From: Phycisphaerae bacterium
GTDB lineage: Bacteria; Planctomycetota; Phycisphaerae; UBA1845; Fen-1342
DNA: 64,000 nt
Assembly (NCBI GenBank): GCA_028277645.1
Contig: JANQFV010000031.1
Coordinates: 1 to 64,000, forward strand
Direction: 5' to 3'
Made by a program: the position numbers and the translations under genes. Of this stretch, positions 8,866-18,674 are shown one piece after another. The stretch's first letter is position 1. The number at the start of each line of letters is the position of its first letter. The notes beneath the pieces were generated by a model. That model made no database searches and was not told where the DNA came from. It worked only from the letters and a program-made list of their open reading frames with translations.

Positions 8866-11800
8866 TCAGTGTCCGTCGGGCTTTGCGACCGGAAACGACG
8901 GGATGTTGCCGTTGGCGACACCGACGTCCGTGTTCAAGATGCGTCCGTCGCCGTTGACGTCGCGTCGATCGCCGTCTGACGGGAAGAAGTCCGGAATCGC
9001 CGGGTTGATGAAACCTACGTCCGTGTTCAGCACGCGGCCGTCGTTATTGGCATCACCCACTTGTACAACGTAATCCACGCGGAAGGGGGCCACGCCGGCC
9101 CAGTCGCCAATCTGCCGCACGGTATACCATGTGCGGTGGACCAGCGTAGGCACTACCTCCTCGACGCGCAGGATGCGCGGTCCGCTGCCATCATCTTCGA
9201 TGGAGAAATCGAAATTGTCCGAGAGATCGGGACCGAAGTCACCACCGCTCAACAGCTCCTGGATCAGGATGTTGCCGTTGTTGGGGGCCGTGACGTCGCC
9301 GTCAAACGTGAAGCGCATCACGTTGCCGGCCGAGCGGGGCAGGCTTTCGTCCGCGCCGGGCACGCTCGAGACCAGGGCGGCTTGCGCGGTCTGCGTCGCC
9401 AGGAAGCGGATGTCGGCGATATCGGCCTGATGGTCATCGTCCACCGTGATCACGATGGAACTCTGGCCATCGGGAACGCCGTCCTGTACGTGCTCAAACT
9501 CGTAGCCGGCCTTGGACGGCGTGACGGTGTACTCGCCCTGCGGAACCTGCGAGATGCTCCACTCACCAGCGTTGGCGCCGCCGGCTGTGATGGGTGTGAA
9601 CGTACCGCCAGTACCTTCCACTGTCACGGTCACATCAGCCAGACCGCTATCCAGCGGGAATGCGAGGTCGGTGAAGACGAGTCCACCGACCGGCAGCGGA
9701 GGCGCTGACGTGACCGTGAGCTGCCATTCCTCGTCATCGCTGCCGCAAGCATTCGTGGCCCGAATGATGATCTGGTGGACGCTGTCCGGGGGCTGCGGAT
9801 TGTCCCAGCGGACCAGGCCGGTCAGTGGATTAACAGTCAGGTCGTCTGGGCCGGCGACCTTGGTCCACGTCACAGGTGGCGTGCCCTCGTCGAGCAGCGG
9901 CGGGCGCTGATAGGAGTTACCCGGAGACGTGCTCTGGTCACTGAGCGGGGCGATTGTCGGCGCGTCAGCGAGTGAAAGGCTGGCGGACGCGCTGAATACC
10001 GGTCCGCCGCATGCGTTACTGACCGCAACCGAGTACTGTCCCTCGTCGGCTGCCGCGACGTTGTCAATTGTGTAGCAGTCTTCGTTGGGCGCGCCGGCAA
10101 TCAGCGCACCGTCCTTGTACCACTCAAAGGTAAGCGGCGGCGTGCCGGTGACAAGCGTGACGCAGAACGTCGTTGGATCGCCTTCGCAAACGGAACGACT
10201 CAAGGGGTCGTTATCGATGATCGGCGCGCGCTCCACGGTCAACGTGGCGGCGTCGCTCCGCACCGTGCCGCACTTGTTGCCGACATCGACTGAGTACGCT
10301 CCGGCATGACTGGGCCCGAGTTCATCGATGGTGTAGCAGGAGCCGTTTGCGCCGATGATCGCCACGTCATTCTTGTACCACTTGTACGTGAACGGTGCTG
10401 AGCCGCTCGCTACCGTCACGCAGAAGGTGGCTGGCCCATCCTCACACGCGGAGGCGTCCACGGGGTGATCGCCTATGACTGGGGGATCAGCGATTGACAG
10501 CGTCGCCGGAGCGCTGAAGGTGCCGCCGCAGTCGTTAATCACCTCGACCGAATACTGTCCCACGTGCGTAGGCGTGACCGCGTCAATGAGGTAGCAATCG
10601 TCATTGGGTGCTCCAGGGATGACCTCGCCGTCCTTGTACCAAATGTACGAGTCGGCGGGCACCGAGGTGCTGAGGGTCACGCAGAAGACCACGGCGTTGC
10701 CCAGGCAGACCGATTGACTGACAGGTTCGTCGGTGATGACAGGCACGGGCTCGACCGTGATCGTGGCCTCGGCGCTGAGCACGTCACCACAAACGTTGTT
10801 GACCTGTACCCAGTATTGGCCCGCGTCAGCCATGGTCGTGGTGTCGATGGTGTAGCAACTGGCGTTGGGTGCATCTGGAATGATTCCGCCGTCCTTGTAC
10901 CACGTGTAGTCGAACGGCGGTGTACCGGTCGCGAGCGTGGCGCAGAGCGTGACCGGCTGTCCCTCGCACACGGAGGTACTGGCCGGCTGCTCATCGATCA
11001 CGGGGCCAGTCTCGACCGTGAGCATAGCCGGATCGGATACCAGGATGCCGCATGCGTCGGTGACTTTGATGGAATACTCCCCGGCGCTGGCGGCGGAGAC
11101 GGATTGAATGGTGTAGCAGCTCTCGTCGGCGCCAATGATCGGCACGCCGTTCTTGCGCCATTCGTACGAGATCGGTGGCGTGTAGTCGGCGGTGGCGCAA
11201 AACGTCACGCTGCCACCGCTGCAAACCGTCTGGCTTTCCGGGTTGGTGATGAAGCTGGGACCGATCGACAGGGGAGCCGGATTGCTGGTGACTGATCCAC
11301 AGGCGCCGATCACCGTGACGGTATAGACACCCGCGTCTGCCAGTTCGACCGGGAAGATGGTGTATGTCGATGTTGTGCTGCCAAAGATGATCTGGCCATC
11401 CTTGAACCAGCGGTACTCCAGCGGGCCGGTGCCCTCGGCCTCGACGCGGAAGATCGCGATGCCGCCCTCGCACGAGCCGACGGGATCCGGGTGGTCCGTG
11501 ATGATGGGGGCGACGCCCATGATGACGTTCGCGCCGGCACTAGTGACGGAACCAAAGACGTTGCTGACGACGACGGTGTATACGCCTTCATCGTCGGGAT
11601 CGATGGCAGCAATGGCGTAGGACGTTCCGGTTGCTCCCGGTATCTCTACGCCGTCCTGGTACCACTGATAACTGATGGGCGCTGTGCCGGTTGCCGACAC
11701 GCTCAGTACGTACGGCTCACCTTCACACACGATGGCACCGGTCGGCTGAACCACGATCGTGGCGGGCTCTGTCTGCGGCGGGCAGCCCCAGCGCGCGACG

Positions 11801-13023
11801 TGGTGCGACGGGAGACCGCCCGCGGTCACGAACTCACCGCCGGCATACAGAGCATCGGGGAGAGTGGGGTCATCTTCAAACGTGGCAAACGTCCGGACCG
11901 TGTCGTCCGTTCCGCTCCCGACGGGCGACCAACTGCCGTTGCTCCATCGAGCGATACCGTCCGCAGCTCCGACGCCGGCAATGGAGAAACTACCGCCAAC
12001 GAAGAGCGCGGGTGCGTCACCGCCGGTGCCGTCCTCGTCGTGGACGTGCATCGCCCACACGCCGCCGTTCACGCCGTTGCCGAGCGTGGCCCAACTGGTA
12101 CCGTCCCAGGAGACGATGTGGTTGGCGAAAGTCGCCAGACCGGCCTGCGTGAAGGCACCGCCGACATATAGCTTTTCTCGTCCGGGACCGGTGTAGTCGG
12201 GGTCGTAGATGGCGAGGCTGTAGGCGGTGGCGTTGACGCCGAAGTCGATCGGCGTTTCCTGGAGCGGATACCACGCCGAGCCATCCCAGCGGGCGATGTA
12301 CAACGCATCCGTATCGCCGGACGCAGTGAAGCCACCAGCCGCGTAGAGCGACGGAGGAAGGGGACCAGACCCATCTGAATCAAACTCAATGAGGTCGTAG
12401 ACGAAGTTGTTCAGCCCGTCGTCGAGTCGAGTCCAGTTCGAGCCGTCCCAGCGAGCAACGTGTTGGGCAGACGTGCTGTCCGCGGTGATGAACAGACCGC
12501 CGGCATAGAGCGCTTCGGGAGCGGGACCGGCACCATCAGGGTCGTACGTCGCGAGACCGTAGCAGGTGCTGCTAAGCCCGAAGTTGCCGACCTTGCTCCA
12601 GTCGCTGCCGTCCCAGCGGGCGATGTTGTTGGCGCTGTATAAGCCGGCCTTGGTGAAATTACCCGCGACGAACAGCGCCGGCTTGCTTGGTCCGTTGCCG
12701 TCCTCATCGTAGACGGCCATAGCGAAGACGCTGCTGCCGGTCAGACCCAGGCCGACGGGTGTGAACGACTGACCATCCCAGCGGACGATTCGCGCTGCGG
12801 GCTCACCGCCCGCAGTCGTGAAGTTGCCCCCAAGGAAGAGGGCTGGTGGGCTTGGACCGATCCCATCCTCGTCATAGAGGATGGAGGCATGGACCACCCC
12901 GTCAACACCGGCCGCAAATGCATCCGACCAGGTCGGATCACACGGCTGAGCGGAACCGTAACTCGTGGATGTCAGCGCGACTAGAACCATCGCGAACGCA
13001 AACTTTCCCCATTTGGCTTGCAC
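8866..13023 (-). CDS. Giant secreted protein: 7-repeat propeller, 7 Ig domains, C-terminal dockerin
   Basis: The product is 1385 aa. Start is GTG 13023 with GGAGG 7 bases upstream, followed by a signal peptide ending GSAQ. Residues about 27-410 repeat the seven-blade propeller of its paralogs and Ig domains again begin near residue 418. There are seven Ig domains (418-1019), then an Ig-like domain with FG cysteine TNACGSD (1020-1110), a B-type/carboxypeptidase-regulatory-like domain (GLADVTVTVEG, GEYTVTPSKAGYEFEH), and a Big_5-like segment. The end is a type I dockerin-like pair, GDANNDGRVLNTDVG and DVNGDGRILNTDVG (about 1322-1378), with Ca-binding D-x-N-x-DG loops. It thus swaps the membrane tail of its paralogs for a dockerin, implying docking to a cohesin-bearing partner. 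Confidence 0.88.
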   Translation of the reverse strand: MQAKWGKFAFAMVLVALTSTSYGSAQPCDPTWSDAFAAGVDGVVHASILYDEDGIGPSPPALFLGGNFTTAGGEPAARIVRWDGQSFTPVGLGLTGSSVFAMAVYDEDGNGPSKPALFVAGNFTKAGLYSANNIARWDGSDWSKVGNFGLSSTCYGLATYDPDGAGPAPEALYAGGLFITADSTSAQHVARWDGSNWTRLDDGLNNFVYDLIEFDSDGSGPLPPSLYAAGGFTASGDTDALYIARWDGSAWYPLQETPIDFGVNATAYSLAIYDPDYTGPGREKLYVGGAFTQAGLATFANHIVSWDGTSWATLGNGVNGGVWAMHVHDEDGTGGDAPALFVGGSFSIAGVGAADGIARWSNGSWSPVGSGTDDTVRTFATFEDDPTLPDALYAGGEFVTAGGLPSHHVARWGCPPQTEPATIVVQPTGAIVCEGEPYVLSVSATGTAPISYQWYQDGVEIPGATGTSYAIAAIDPDDEGVYTVVVSNVFGSVTSAGANVIMGVAPIITDHPDPVGSCEGGIAIFRVEAEGTGPLEYRWFKDGQIIFGSTTSTYTIFPVELADAGVYTVTVIGACGSVTSNPAPLSIGPSFITNPESQTVCSGGSVTFCATADYTPPISYEWRKNGVPIIGADESCYTIQSVSAASAGEYSIKVTDACGILVSDPAMLTVETGPVIDEQPASTSVCEGQPVTLCATLATGTPPFDYTWYKDGGIIPDAPNASCYTIDTTTMADAGQYWVQVNNVCGDVLSAEATITVEPVPVITDEPVSQSVCLGNAVVFCVTLSTSVPADSYIWYKDGEVIPGAPNDDCYLIDAVTPTHVGQYSVEVINDCGGTFSAPATLSIADPPVIGDHPVDASACEDGPATFCVTVASGSAPFTYKWYKNDVAIIGANGSCYTIDELGPSHAGAYSVDVGNKCGTVRSDAATLTVERAPIIDNDPLSRSVCEGDPTTFCVTLVTGTPPLTFEWYKDGALIAGAPNEDCYTIDNVAAADEGQYSVAVSNACGGPVFSASASLSLADAPTIAPLSDQSTSPGNSYQRPPLLDEGTPPVTWTKVAGPDDLTVNPLTGLVRWDNPQPPDSVHQIIIRATNACGSDDEEWQLTVTSAPPLPVGGLVFTDLAFPLDSGLADVTVTVEGTGGTFTPITAGGANAGEWSISQVPQGEYTVTPSKAGYEFEHVQDGVPDGQSSIVITVDDDHQADIADIRFLATQTAQAALVSSVPGADESLPRSAGNVMRFTFDGDVTAPNNGNILIQELLSGGDFGPDLSDNFDFSIEDDGSGPRILRVEEVVPTLVHRTWYTVRQIGDWAGVAPFRVDYVVQVGDANNDGRVLNTDVGFINPAIPDFFPSDGDRRDVNGDGRILNTDVGVANGNIPSFPVAKPDGH

Positions 13024-13203
13024 GTGCCCGCCTCCATGATGAATTTTGTTATCGGTGCGGCAAACTGTCGCCCTGCGGGGACTTATCGGCCTGGCTTCCT
13101 TCGGGCGGCTCCGTTATTGACAACCTTACGTGTCCCTGACTGTTCCGTCCGGGAGCCGCGCGTCAGCCACCCCGATCCGTTCCCGCCCATAACCCAGTTC
13201 CCT

Positions 13204-13241
13204 GGAACTGGTATCGTACCGTTTTCTAGGACCAGGTTCAA
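13204..13241 (-). promoter_or_regulatory. Predicted promoter of the dockerin-ended giant gene
   Basis: On the minus strand TTGAAC (13241-13236), a 17-bp spacer and TACGAT (13218-13213) are followed by ACCAGTTCC. This matches the promoters of the two paralogs except for one base in ACCGGTT. The segment overlaps a palindrome (CCAGTTCC, 2-bp gap, GGAACTGG; 13194-13211) at the expected start site, a possible operator. The predicted UTR is about 180 nt and holds two CCGATAA heptamers (13083-13089, 13049-13055). Confidence 0.6.
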
Positions 13242-13269
13242 TAACAAGTCGGGGGTGAAAAGGGCGATC

Positions 13270-13301
13270 GTAACCGGTTCGTTGGCTAACGAACCGGTTA
13301 C
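13270..13301 (-). terminator. Terminator hairpin after the VCBS lipoprotein operon
   Basis: Perfect 14-bp arms (GTAACCGGTTCGTT at 13270-13283, complement at 13288-13301) enclose GGCT. On the minus strand the stem is followed by a short U-run (CTTTTC). It lies 132 bp after the stop at 13433. The AACCGGTT core also resembles the sequence beside the giant-gene promoters, so an operator role is possible. Confidence 0.55.
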
Positions 13302-13432
13302 GGAACCACGATCAGCCGGTCAGATAACGAGCGCACCAAGTGTTCGCTTATGAAACACTCGCTGCGCCCCCAAGCCCACCATACGGTCAGACCGCGTGCC
13401 GTTGCAACAGTTTCATGGCGAGCGGGTTGGGG

Positions 13433-14710
13433 TTACCGCGTCAGCCAGACCAACATGCCGGCCGGAATCTCGGGCTCGGCCTCTCCTGGGCGCGTTGCCA
13501 CGATGCCACCGCTGCCGGCGATGATATCTTTCGTCCCGTCGCCGTCGACGTCAGCCAGGGTGATGCCCCAGGTAAACGGCAGACCGGTGGAGGGCAAACC
13601 GCTGTTGCGCTCCCAGGTCCACTTGCCGGCGCCATCGCCCCGCAGAAAGAACACGCCATAGACGAAGCCAACTTCGCGCTGCATGCGGCCGGAGACGACC
13701 ATGTCCAGATGACCGTCCTGGTCGAGATCAGCGACGGCTACGCTGTACGACCCGCCGAACATCTCCGGAAAGACGTCTGGCGTCTTGTTCCACTTACCGT
13801 CGGATCCCTGGAGGTAGACTTCGGGACCATCGACCCAGTTGCTAACGATCAAGTCGGGGCGACCGTCTTCGTTGACGTCCGCCACACGCAGGCCGTGATA
13901 GAGACCAAGCAGGGTGGGGGAGGGCAGGCCATCGAACGCGGGGGTCACGTTGTCGCGACCGGCTCCGTACCACACGCGTGGGCCCGGATGGTGCGATGCG
14001 AGAATGTCCTGCACACTGACGGCATTGACAACAGCCACGAGCACGCGGTTCACGACACCTTCAATCGGAAGGCTGAGCAGAGCGCGCTCCCAGTTGCGTC
14101 CCGTGCCGTCGCCCCAGTACACGGAGACTCCGCCACCGACGTCCGCACCGCCGGCGACAATGTCGAGATGGCCATCGCCGTCCACGTCGGCGAGGGTCAC
14201 GTCCTCGGCTCCGGTGAACAACGCAGCGTCCTCGTTGGCGGGCACGATGAGCTCGGGATACAAGCCGTCTACGACGAGCTCCCAGTTACCGGCACCATCA
14301 CCCAGGTACACGAATACGCCGCGACAGTGATCAGCGACGACCAGGTCGAGCTGGCTGTCTTCGTTGACGTCACCGAAGTCCAGTCCGCCGCCACAGGGCG
14401 TGTGTTCCATGACTAGGCCGTCCGAGGCGTCCTGCCAGGATCCGTCGGCCGTACCAAGCCAGACGCGTGGGCTGTCACTGAGGCGTGCATGCGCGGCGAT
14501 ATCCATGTGGCCGTCAGCGTTGATGTCAGCCACGACGGGATCACACTTCCAATTACCTTCGAGTGGTAGACCGTCGCGCTTCAGGAGAAAGGTCACAGTC
14601 GAGGCGGAATCCGGTTGCGGCTCGCCGGCACCAGGGTCGCGGCTTCCGGGGGATTCACAGCTTACGCAGACGACAATCAACGGGGCAATGATCAAAGTTC
14701 GGAACTTCAC
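13433..14710 (-). CDS. FG-GAP/VCBS-repeat propeller lipoprotein
   Basis: The product is 425 aa. Start is GTG 14710, overlapping the upstream stop as GTGA, so it is translationally coupled to the preceding lipoprotein gene. A lipobox (VVCVSC) ends a short hydrophobic signal. The mature protein holds repeated integrin-like blades with Ca-loop motifs: ADINADGHMDIAAH, GDVNEDSQLDLVVA, ADVDGDGHLDIVAG, ADVNEDGRPDLIVS, ADLDQDGHLDMVVS, ADVDGDGTKDIIAG. Six or seven blades fit a complete beta-propeller. It is probably an outer- or inner-membrane anchored binding protein; the ligand is unknown. Confidence 0.88.
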   Translation of the reverse strand: MKFRTLIIAPLIVVCVSCESPGSRDPGAGEPQPDSASTVTFLLKRDGLPLEGNWKCDPVVADINADGHMDIAAHARLSDSPRVWLGTADGSWQDASDGLVMEHTPCGGGLDFGDVNEDSQLDLVVADHCRGVFVYLGDGAGNWELVVDGLYPELIVPANEDAALFTGAEDVTLADVDGDGHLDIVAGGADVGGGVSVYWGDGTGRNWERALLSLPIEGVVNRVLVAVVNAVSVQDILASHHPGPRVWYGAGRDNVTPAFDGLPSPTLLGLYHGLRVADVNEDGRPDLIVSNWVDGPEVYLQGSDGKWNKTPDVFPEMFGGSYSVAVADLDQDGHLDMVVSGRMQREVGFVYGVFFLRGDGAGKWTWERNSGLPSTGLPFTWGITLADVDGDGTKDIIAGSGGIVATRPGEAEPEIPAGMLVWLTR

Positions 14711-15534
14711 TGTGCGGGCTCCTTCTGCTCGATCTGATCAGGGACGCGATCGAGATACCACTCGCCGTCGCGCCGCACCCAGAACTCGATGAGTTCGGTT
14801 TCTTCGGGGGGCAGTTTAGTCAGACTGGGATCGGTGATCTTGCGCGTGTAGACCACGCGAATTCGCGCGCGGTCCTTTCGGGCCTCAATCCAGCGCAGCT
14901 TGAACGACAAGTAGTCGGCAAGTTCTTCTCCCGCCGCAATCTCCTCGACCGACGCCGTCTCGCGGTCGCGCGGATCGACGAGCTGGTACAAGTCATCCCA
15001 GTGTTTCGTCTGCCGCGCCTGCCACGTCTGGTCGAATCGCGTGCGCAGGACCTTCTCGGCAGCGAGATCGCGTTGCGCGGGGGCGCTCGGAAACGCGTCG
15101 ATCGCCTCGCGTGGAATGGGAAACCAGTTGCCGGCGGTGAAACGCCACTTCTCCCAACGCGTCAGCTCCTGCACCGGCGCGTTGGGAGCGAGCCGGAAGG
15201 AGGTTTTCACGTGGATTTCCATCCAGCCGAGGTTGCGCGCCGTGTCGACTTGCGCACGCTTCAGCTCGAAGGCGTGCGTCTTGAACGGCTCGCGGCGTTT
15301 GTGCCAGTCGACGTATTCCTCTTCGGAGATTGCAGCCCGTTGGGCGGGCTCCTGGAGGTGGTAGGTCGTGCTCCAGTCCTCGTCGAGGCGGGCTTGCCAC
15401 AATTGCTGTGCCCGGGCGCGAAGCCGCTCCGGCTGAGCTAGCGGTTCCGACGGCTCGGTGGCTTTCGGCGGCGTCTTGCAGCCCAGAATGAGCAGACACG
15501 GCAGGAGTGCGATGCAGCGGAGTTCCAGACGCAT
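14707..15534 (-). CDS. Lipoprotein with two NTF2-like repeats
   Basis: The product is 275 aa. GGAGG lies 10 bases before ATG 15534. The lipobox is LLILGC. The mature part holds two similar halves: RAQQLWQARLDEDWSTTYHL near residue 45 and RFDQTWQARQTKHWDDLYQL near residue 165. Each is followed by beta-rich segments ending in W-x-F or WYLDRVP, typical of NTF2/SnoaL-like cone folds. No catalytic residues are obvious. It is the first gene of a two-gene operon with the VCBS lipoprotein, suggesting a shared envelope complex. The function is not recognised. Confidence 0.8.
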   Translation of the reverse strand: MRLELRCIALLPCLLILGCKTPPKATEPSEPLAQPERLRARAQQLWQARLDEDWSTTYHLQEPAQRAAISEEEYVDWHKRREPFKTHAFELKRAQVDTARNLGWMEIHVKTSFRLAPNAPVQELTRWEKWRFTAGNWFPIPREAIDAFPSAPAQRDLAAEKVLRTRFDQTWQARQTKHWDDLYQLVDPRDRETASVEEIAAGEELADYLSFKLRWIEARKDRARIRVVYTRKITDPSLTKLPPEETELIEFWVRRDGEWYLDRVPDQIEQKEPAQ

Positions 15535-15672
15535 CAGTGTGCAACCTCCATCGTCTGAGAAGTTTAGCGGATACTAACGAGCCGGCCCGGAGGCGGCAAA
15601 CTCGCGCACCACCTTGCATTTATCGGTGTCCCCCGATCGGAACTGAGGCTACGTTGCGCCGTTTAAAAGAGC

Positions 15673-15713
15673 GGCGGGAGTGAACCGAGCTGATTACTCG
15701 GTCCGCTCCCGCC
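15673..15713 (-). terminator. Intrinsic terminator
   Basis: GGCGGGAGTGAACCGAG pairs with CTCGGTCCGCTCCCGCC (15 of 17 bp) around a 7-nt loop. On the minus strand it is followed by CTCTTTTAAA. It ends transcription of the gene with stop at 15750. Confidence 0.85.
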
Positions 15714-15749
15714 GTGATGAACTTTCTACCACTTGCTAAGCGCTAGTTT

Positions 15750-16880
15750 CTAGCGATTGGCGGTGGCATTCCGACTGATCGGCGCCTGGCCTTGCGGCTG
15801 CGGCGGCGGGAAGTCGGTGGTGTCGTACAGGACCTGGCAGCCCTGATCGAAGATACCGGCACCAACAAGGTGCGTGCCCGAGGCGGCCATGTCAGAGCCG
15901 ACCGTCATGAACTTGGCGATGACGCCCAGGAGCGGGAAGTCCTGGCTCGCCGGGCAGACGATGCTCTGGATGCCGGTCACGCGGGCGCGACCGAGATCGG
16001 TCTGGAGATTCTCGACCAGGAAATGGCCGCCGAGAGTGCTCAGCAGGACCTGGTACCACTTGCAGAAGCAGAGGTGCATACCGGAGAAGCTGACCTCGTT
16101 CTCATTCCAGATCTCGAAGTTGGCCTTCGTGCAGTACGGGCCGTAGTTGTCCTGACGCAGATCCTGGCAGGCGATCATGAGAGTCAGGTCGGTCTCGACA
16201 CCGACGTCATAACCCGGGATCGACAGGGCGTCGGTACCCGGTGCGAAGAACGTGAAAAGCAGGTTGCGGAACGCGTAGTCGAACTCGATACCGTTCAGGT
16301 TGAGCTCGCCGTACGGAGCCGGCAGCAGAGCGCCCGGCGGGCAGTCAACGTCGCCGCCCGGCAGGGCCTGGAACGCGTACGCGCTGTACTCCCACGCATA
16401 GCCGTTCGCGTAGTTGATCAGCGTGGCGCCACCGTAGAGGTGGTTCCAGCACACTTCGCGATTGATCGCATCGACAGCCCATGCGACGACGTAGCCGCGC
16501 ATGATCATGTCGCCCGAGCCCTCGGGATCCGGATACGGCTCGCCGAGGACGGTCCAGGGCGAAACGCCCTTGGGCAGACCGGTCGAAGCCGCCCAGAAGC
16601 ACGGCTCGTTCATGGTGATGTAGATGTCGTTGTCGACCCACGTGCAGGTCTCGCTCACGAAGTAGAGCAGGACCTTGGTGTTGGCCGGCCAGTCGTTGGC
16701 GAGCGTGATGATGGTATCCTGGAGCAGGTTACCCTGATCGTCCCAGCGGATCTCGACCTTCGGGTAGAAGAGCAGCGTGCCCTTCTCCGAAGTGCTGACG
16801 CGGTCGTCGATATCCTGGGCCTGCGCCGCCATGGTCACACACAAACTAAGAATTACTGCGCCCAATAGAGCCTTTCTCAT
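15750..16880 (-). CDS. Secreted two-module protein of unknown family (module order A-B)
   Basis: The product is 376 aa. ATG 16880 is chosen because GGAGGG lies 7 bases upstream; it gives a clean signal peptide (MRKALLGAVILSLCVTMAAQAQ). Module A (about residues 33-250) carries YPKVEIRW, DTIITLANDWPA, CTWVDNDI, MNEP, GLPKGVSPWTVLGEP, AWAVDAINREVCWNHLYG and FTFFAPGTDA. Module B (about 260-365) carries FEIWNENEVSFSG, CFCKWYQVLLS, GGHFLVENLQTDLGRARV and PLLGVIAKFM. Both modules recur at the C terminus of the protein ending at 26825, but in the order B-A. No known family or active site is recognised. It is extracellular by its signal. Confidence 0.85.
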   Translation of the reverse strand: MRKALLGAVILSLCVTMAAQAQDIDDRVSTSEKGTLLFYPKVEIRWDDQGNLLQDTIITLANDWPANTKVLLYFVSETCTWVDNDIYITMNEPCFWAASTGLPKGVSPWTVLGEPYPDPEGSGDMIMRGYVVAWAVDAINREVCWNHLYGGATLINYANGYAWEYSAYAFQALPGGDVDCPPGALLPAPYGELNLNGIEFDYAFRNLLFTFFAPGTDALSIPGYDVGVETDLTLMIACQDLRQDNYGPYCTKANFEIWNENEVSFSGMHLCFCKWYQVLLSTLGGHFLVENLQTDLGRARVTGIQSIVCPASQDFPLLGVIAKFMTVGSDMAASGTHLVGAGIFDQGCQVLYDTTDFPPPQPQGQAPISRNATANR

Positions 16881-18674
16881 GAGTGTCCCTCCAAAATGTA
16901 AGACATTCCGCAAAGGTTAAGACTCGCTCGCGCTCCACACCCGTGGAGCGACGAATTACACTGCATTCTGCTGAACCAAATTCGACATGTTCCCTTGGTC
17001 GAGAGACGTTTTTGCCTTCACACCTCTCGCGTGCACAGAGCATCGTCGGGTCTGCATCGCACCTCCTTTCCCATTGATCGCTTGAGGGCTCAAGCACGCG
17101 AACCTTCGTACTGCAACACACCTAGCTGCAAAGCCCCAATGATGGAAAGACCCATGCATGCGTCGAAGACCTGCGACACTCACGGAACACGGATACTCGG
17201 CATTGACCAGCCGATTCGCGTGCATTCCATCGGGGCGGTACCCCATCTCAAAACTCCCTCGCAGCGCCTTGGCTCGTAACCGCGCTCGGAGCGGTTCCCG
17301 GAACCCCACACGAGCACCTGAGCCTTGGTCCGTAAACGCTGCTACCGAAAACAAGTGCCACTCGCACCCTACGCGTTGCATCCTATCGGAACCGTTCTCG
17401 GTCTGCAAGGCTTTTTGGCAAAAATCTTGGCTCCGGCAGCTTGGGGGCGTCGCCGATAACCGCTGTAAAATCGCTGTTATTGGTAACTTACGTGCTCCTT
17501 CCTACGGGGCGATAACCGGCAGCTCGGCCGGCTCACACGCCCCGGCAACCATTGTTTACCGTACACGCGCACGAAAACAACTTGCTACTTGGCGGCCCTG
17601 CGGTGCCGCCAGGTCGCGCGCCTCGTTGGCGAGCGCTGCTAGTCGTCGTGCCGGATACTTCGCACGCAACTTGCGTGCCCCCGACTCACTCGGCCGCCCG
17701 TCTCTTACTCGAAATTCGTGCAAGGTGCAACACTGTGGCCAACGAAACGCACATGGATTCCGATGAGCAAAAATCGCGTCGGCGCAGTGGCCGTTCGTTC
17801 CAAATCACGTGCGTTAACAGCGCTTTACTGCACCTGTGATCAGGCGAACGGTTGTTGCCGTGAGCCACTTCGTTCGCGGTGCTCAAATCGTGTGAGAGTG
17901 CACTCCGGGTGCGACAGCAAGGCGCGCGCTACAGTTGCCGCGGGCTGGCGGAGAAGGATTGTTCGGCGACCTTGTGCGCCGCGCACGAAGCGCGAGTTGC
18001 CGGCTTCCAAACAGGGCGTTCCGTCTGAACAGCGGCGCCGACCGGCAACGCAGAAGTCGCGAAGCGAGTAGCGGTAAACCCGACGGTGCGATTCAGAGAG
18101 CCTGTGGCGCATTGTCGGCAGACGAAGAGACACCACCGGATCGCGCGGGTTCATCTGTTGAGGCGCGCGCCGATAACCGTGGGGCGGCCCTGCGTGAAGT
18201 TCCAGGGACGGTTTCCTGGTCGATCATGGTTTGGCGCGACAGGTTGCCATCGTAGAAGTGACACGAGGCGAGCATAATCATCACGCACTGGAATGAGGAG
18301 GAGCGTCTCAGAACCCGACGAATCACTATGAGCCGCCGTGTCAGGTATTGTTAATCGTACTGGCAGCCGATGTTACTGTGGAGGGCGCCATTACCGGCGG
18401 ATTTGGTCGCCGTGGTGCATTGAACGTAACCTCGGGACGATAAACCGGCAATATGCCCAGACCACCAGGTTCGGGAGCGGTTTAGGGTGCGTAGATTGAC
18501 AGCTAGGGTTTGACTAAACTAAGGTTCGAATTGAAGTGTAGGACAAGCGGCTCAGTCCGCGCTGCGCGTACCGCAGCGCATGGCAGAGCGTCATTGCAGA
18601 ACCGATAACGGTTTGCTACTCTGCTCGGCTGAGGAGCCCGGGCCGCCCGAGTTTCTCGCCGACGGAGAGGAAAG
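16881..18674. other. 1.8-kb region without a recognisable gene
   Basis: Both strands hold only short or low-quality frames (the best, 17158-17766 plus, is Arg/Ser-rich with no domain pattern). I saw no tRNA, tmRNA, RNase P or SRP signature. CCGATAA occurs on the plus strand at 17453-17459, 18170-18176 and 18602-18608, with the near-match GCGATAA near 17509. The region could be decayed coding DNA, an unrecognised RNA gene, or a long regulatory region for the gene at 18675. Confidence 0.5.
18496..18525 (+). promoter_or_regulatory. Possible promoter of the PKD/dockerin gene
   Basis: TTGACA (18496-18501), an 18-bp spacer and TAAGGT (18520-18525) lie 150 bp before the start codon. The -35 is perfect and the -10 weak. 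A CCGATAA heptamer at 18602-18608 would fall in the leader. Confidence 0.3.

Noticed and set aside
13049..13089. Sigma-28 (FliA-type) promoters based on CCGATAA
   Set aside because: No TAAA-like -35 is found 15 bp upstream at any copy checked, and a better sigma70-like promoter exists upstream of the 13.0-kb gene.
13021..13206. c-di-GMP or other riboswitch in the giant-gene leader
   Set aside because: The leader lacks the conserved GEMM strings and I could not match it to any riboswitch consensus I know.
17158..17766. 202-codon frame in the large gap
   Set aside because: Arg/Ser-rich composition, no SD, no domain, no support from neighbours.
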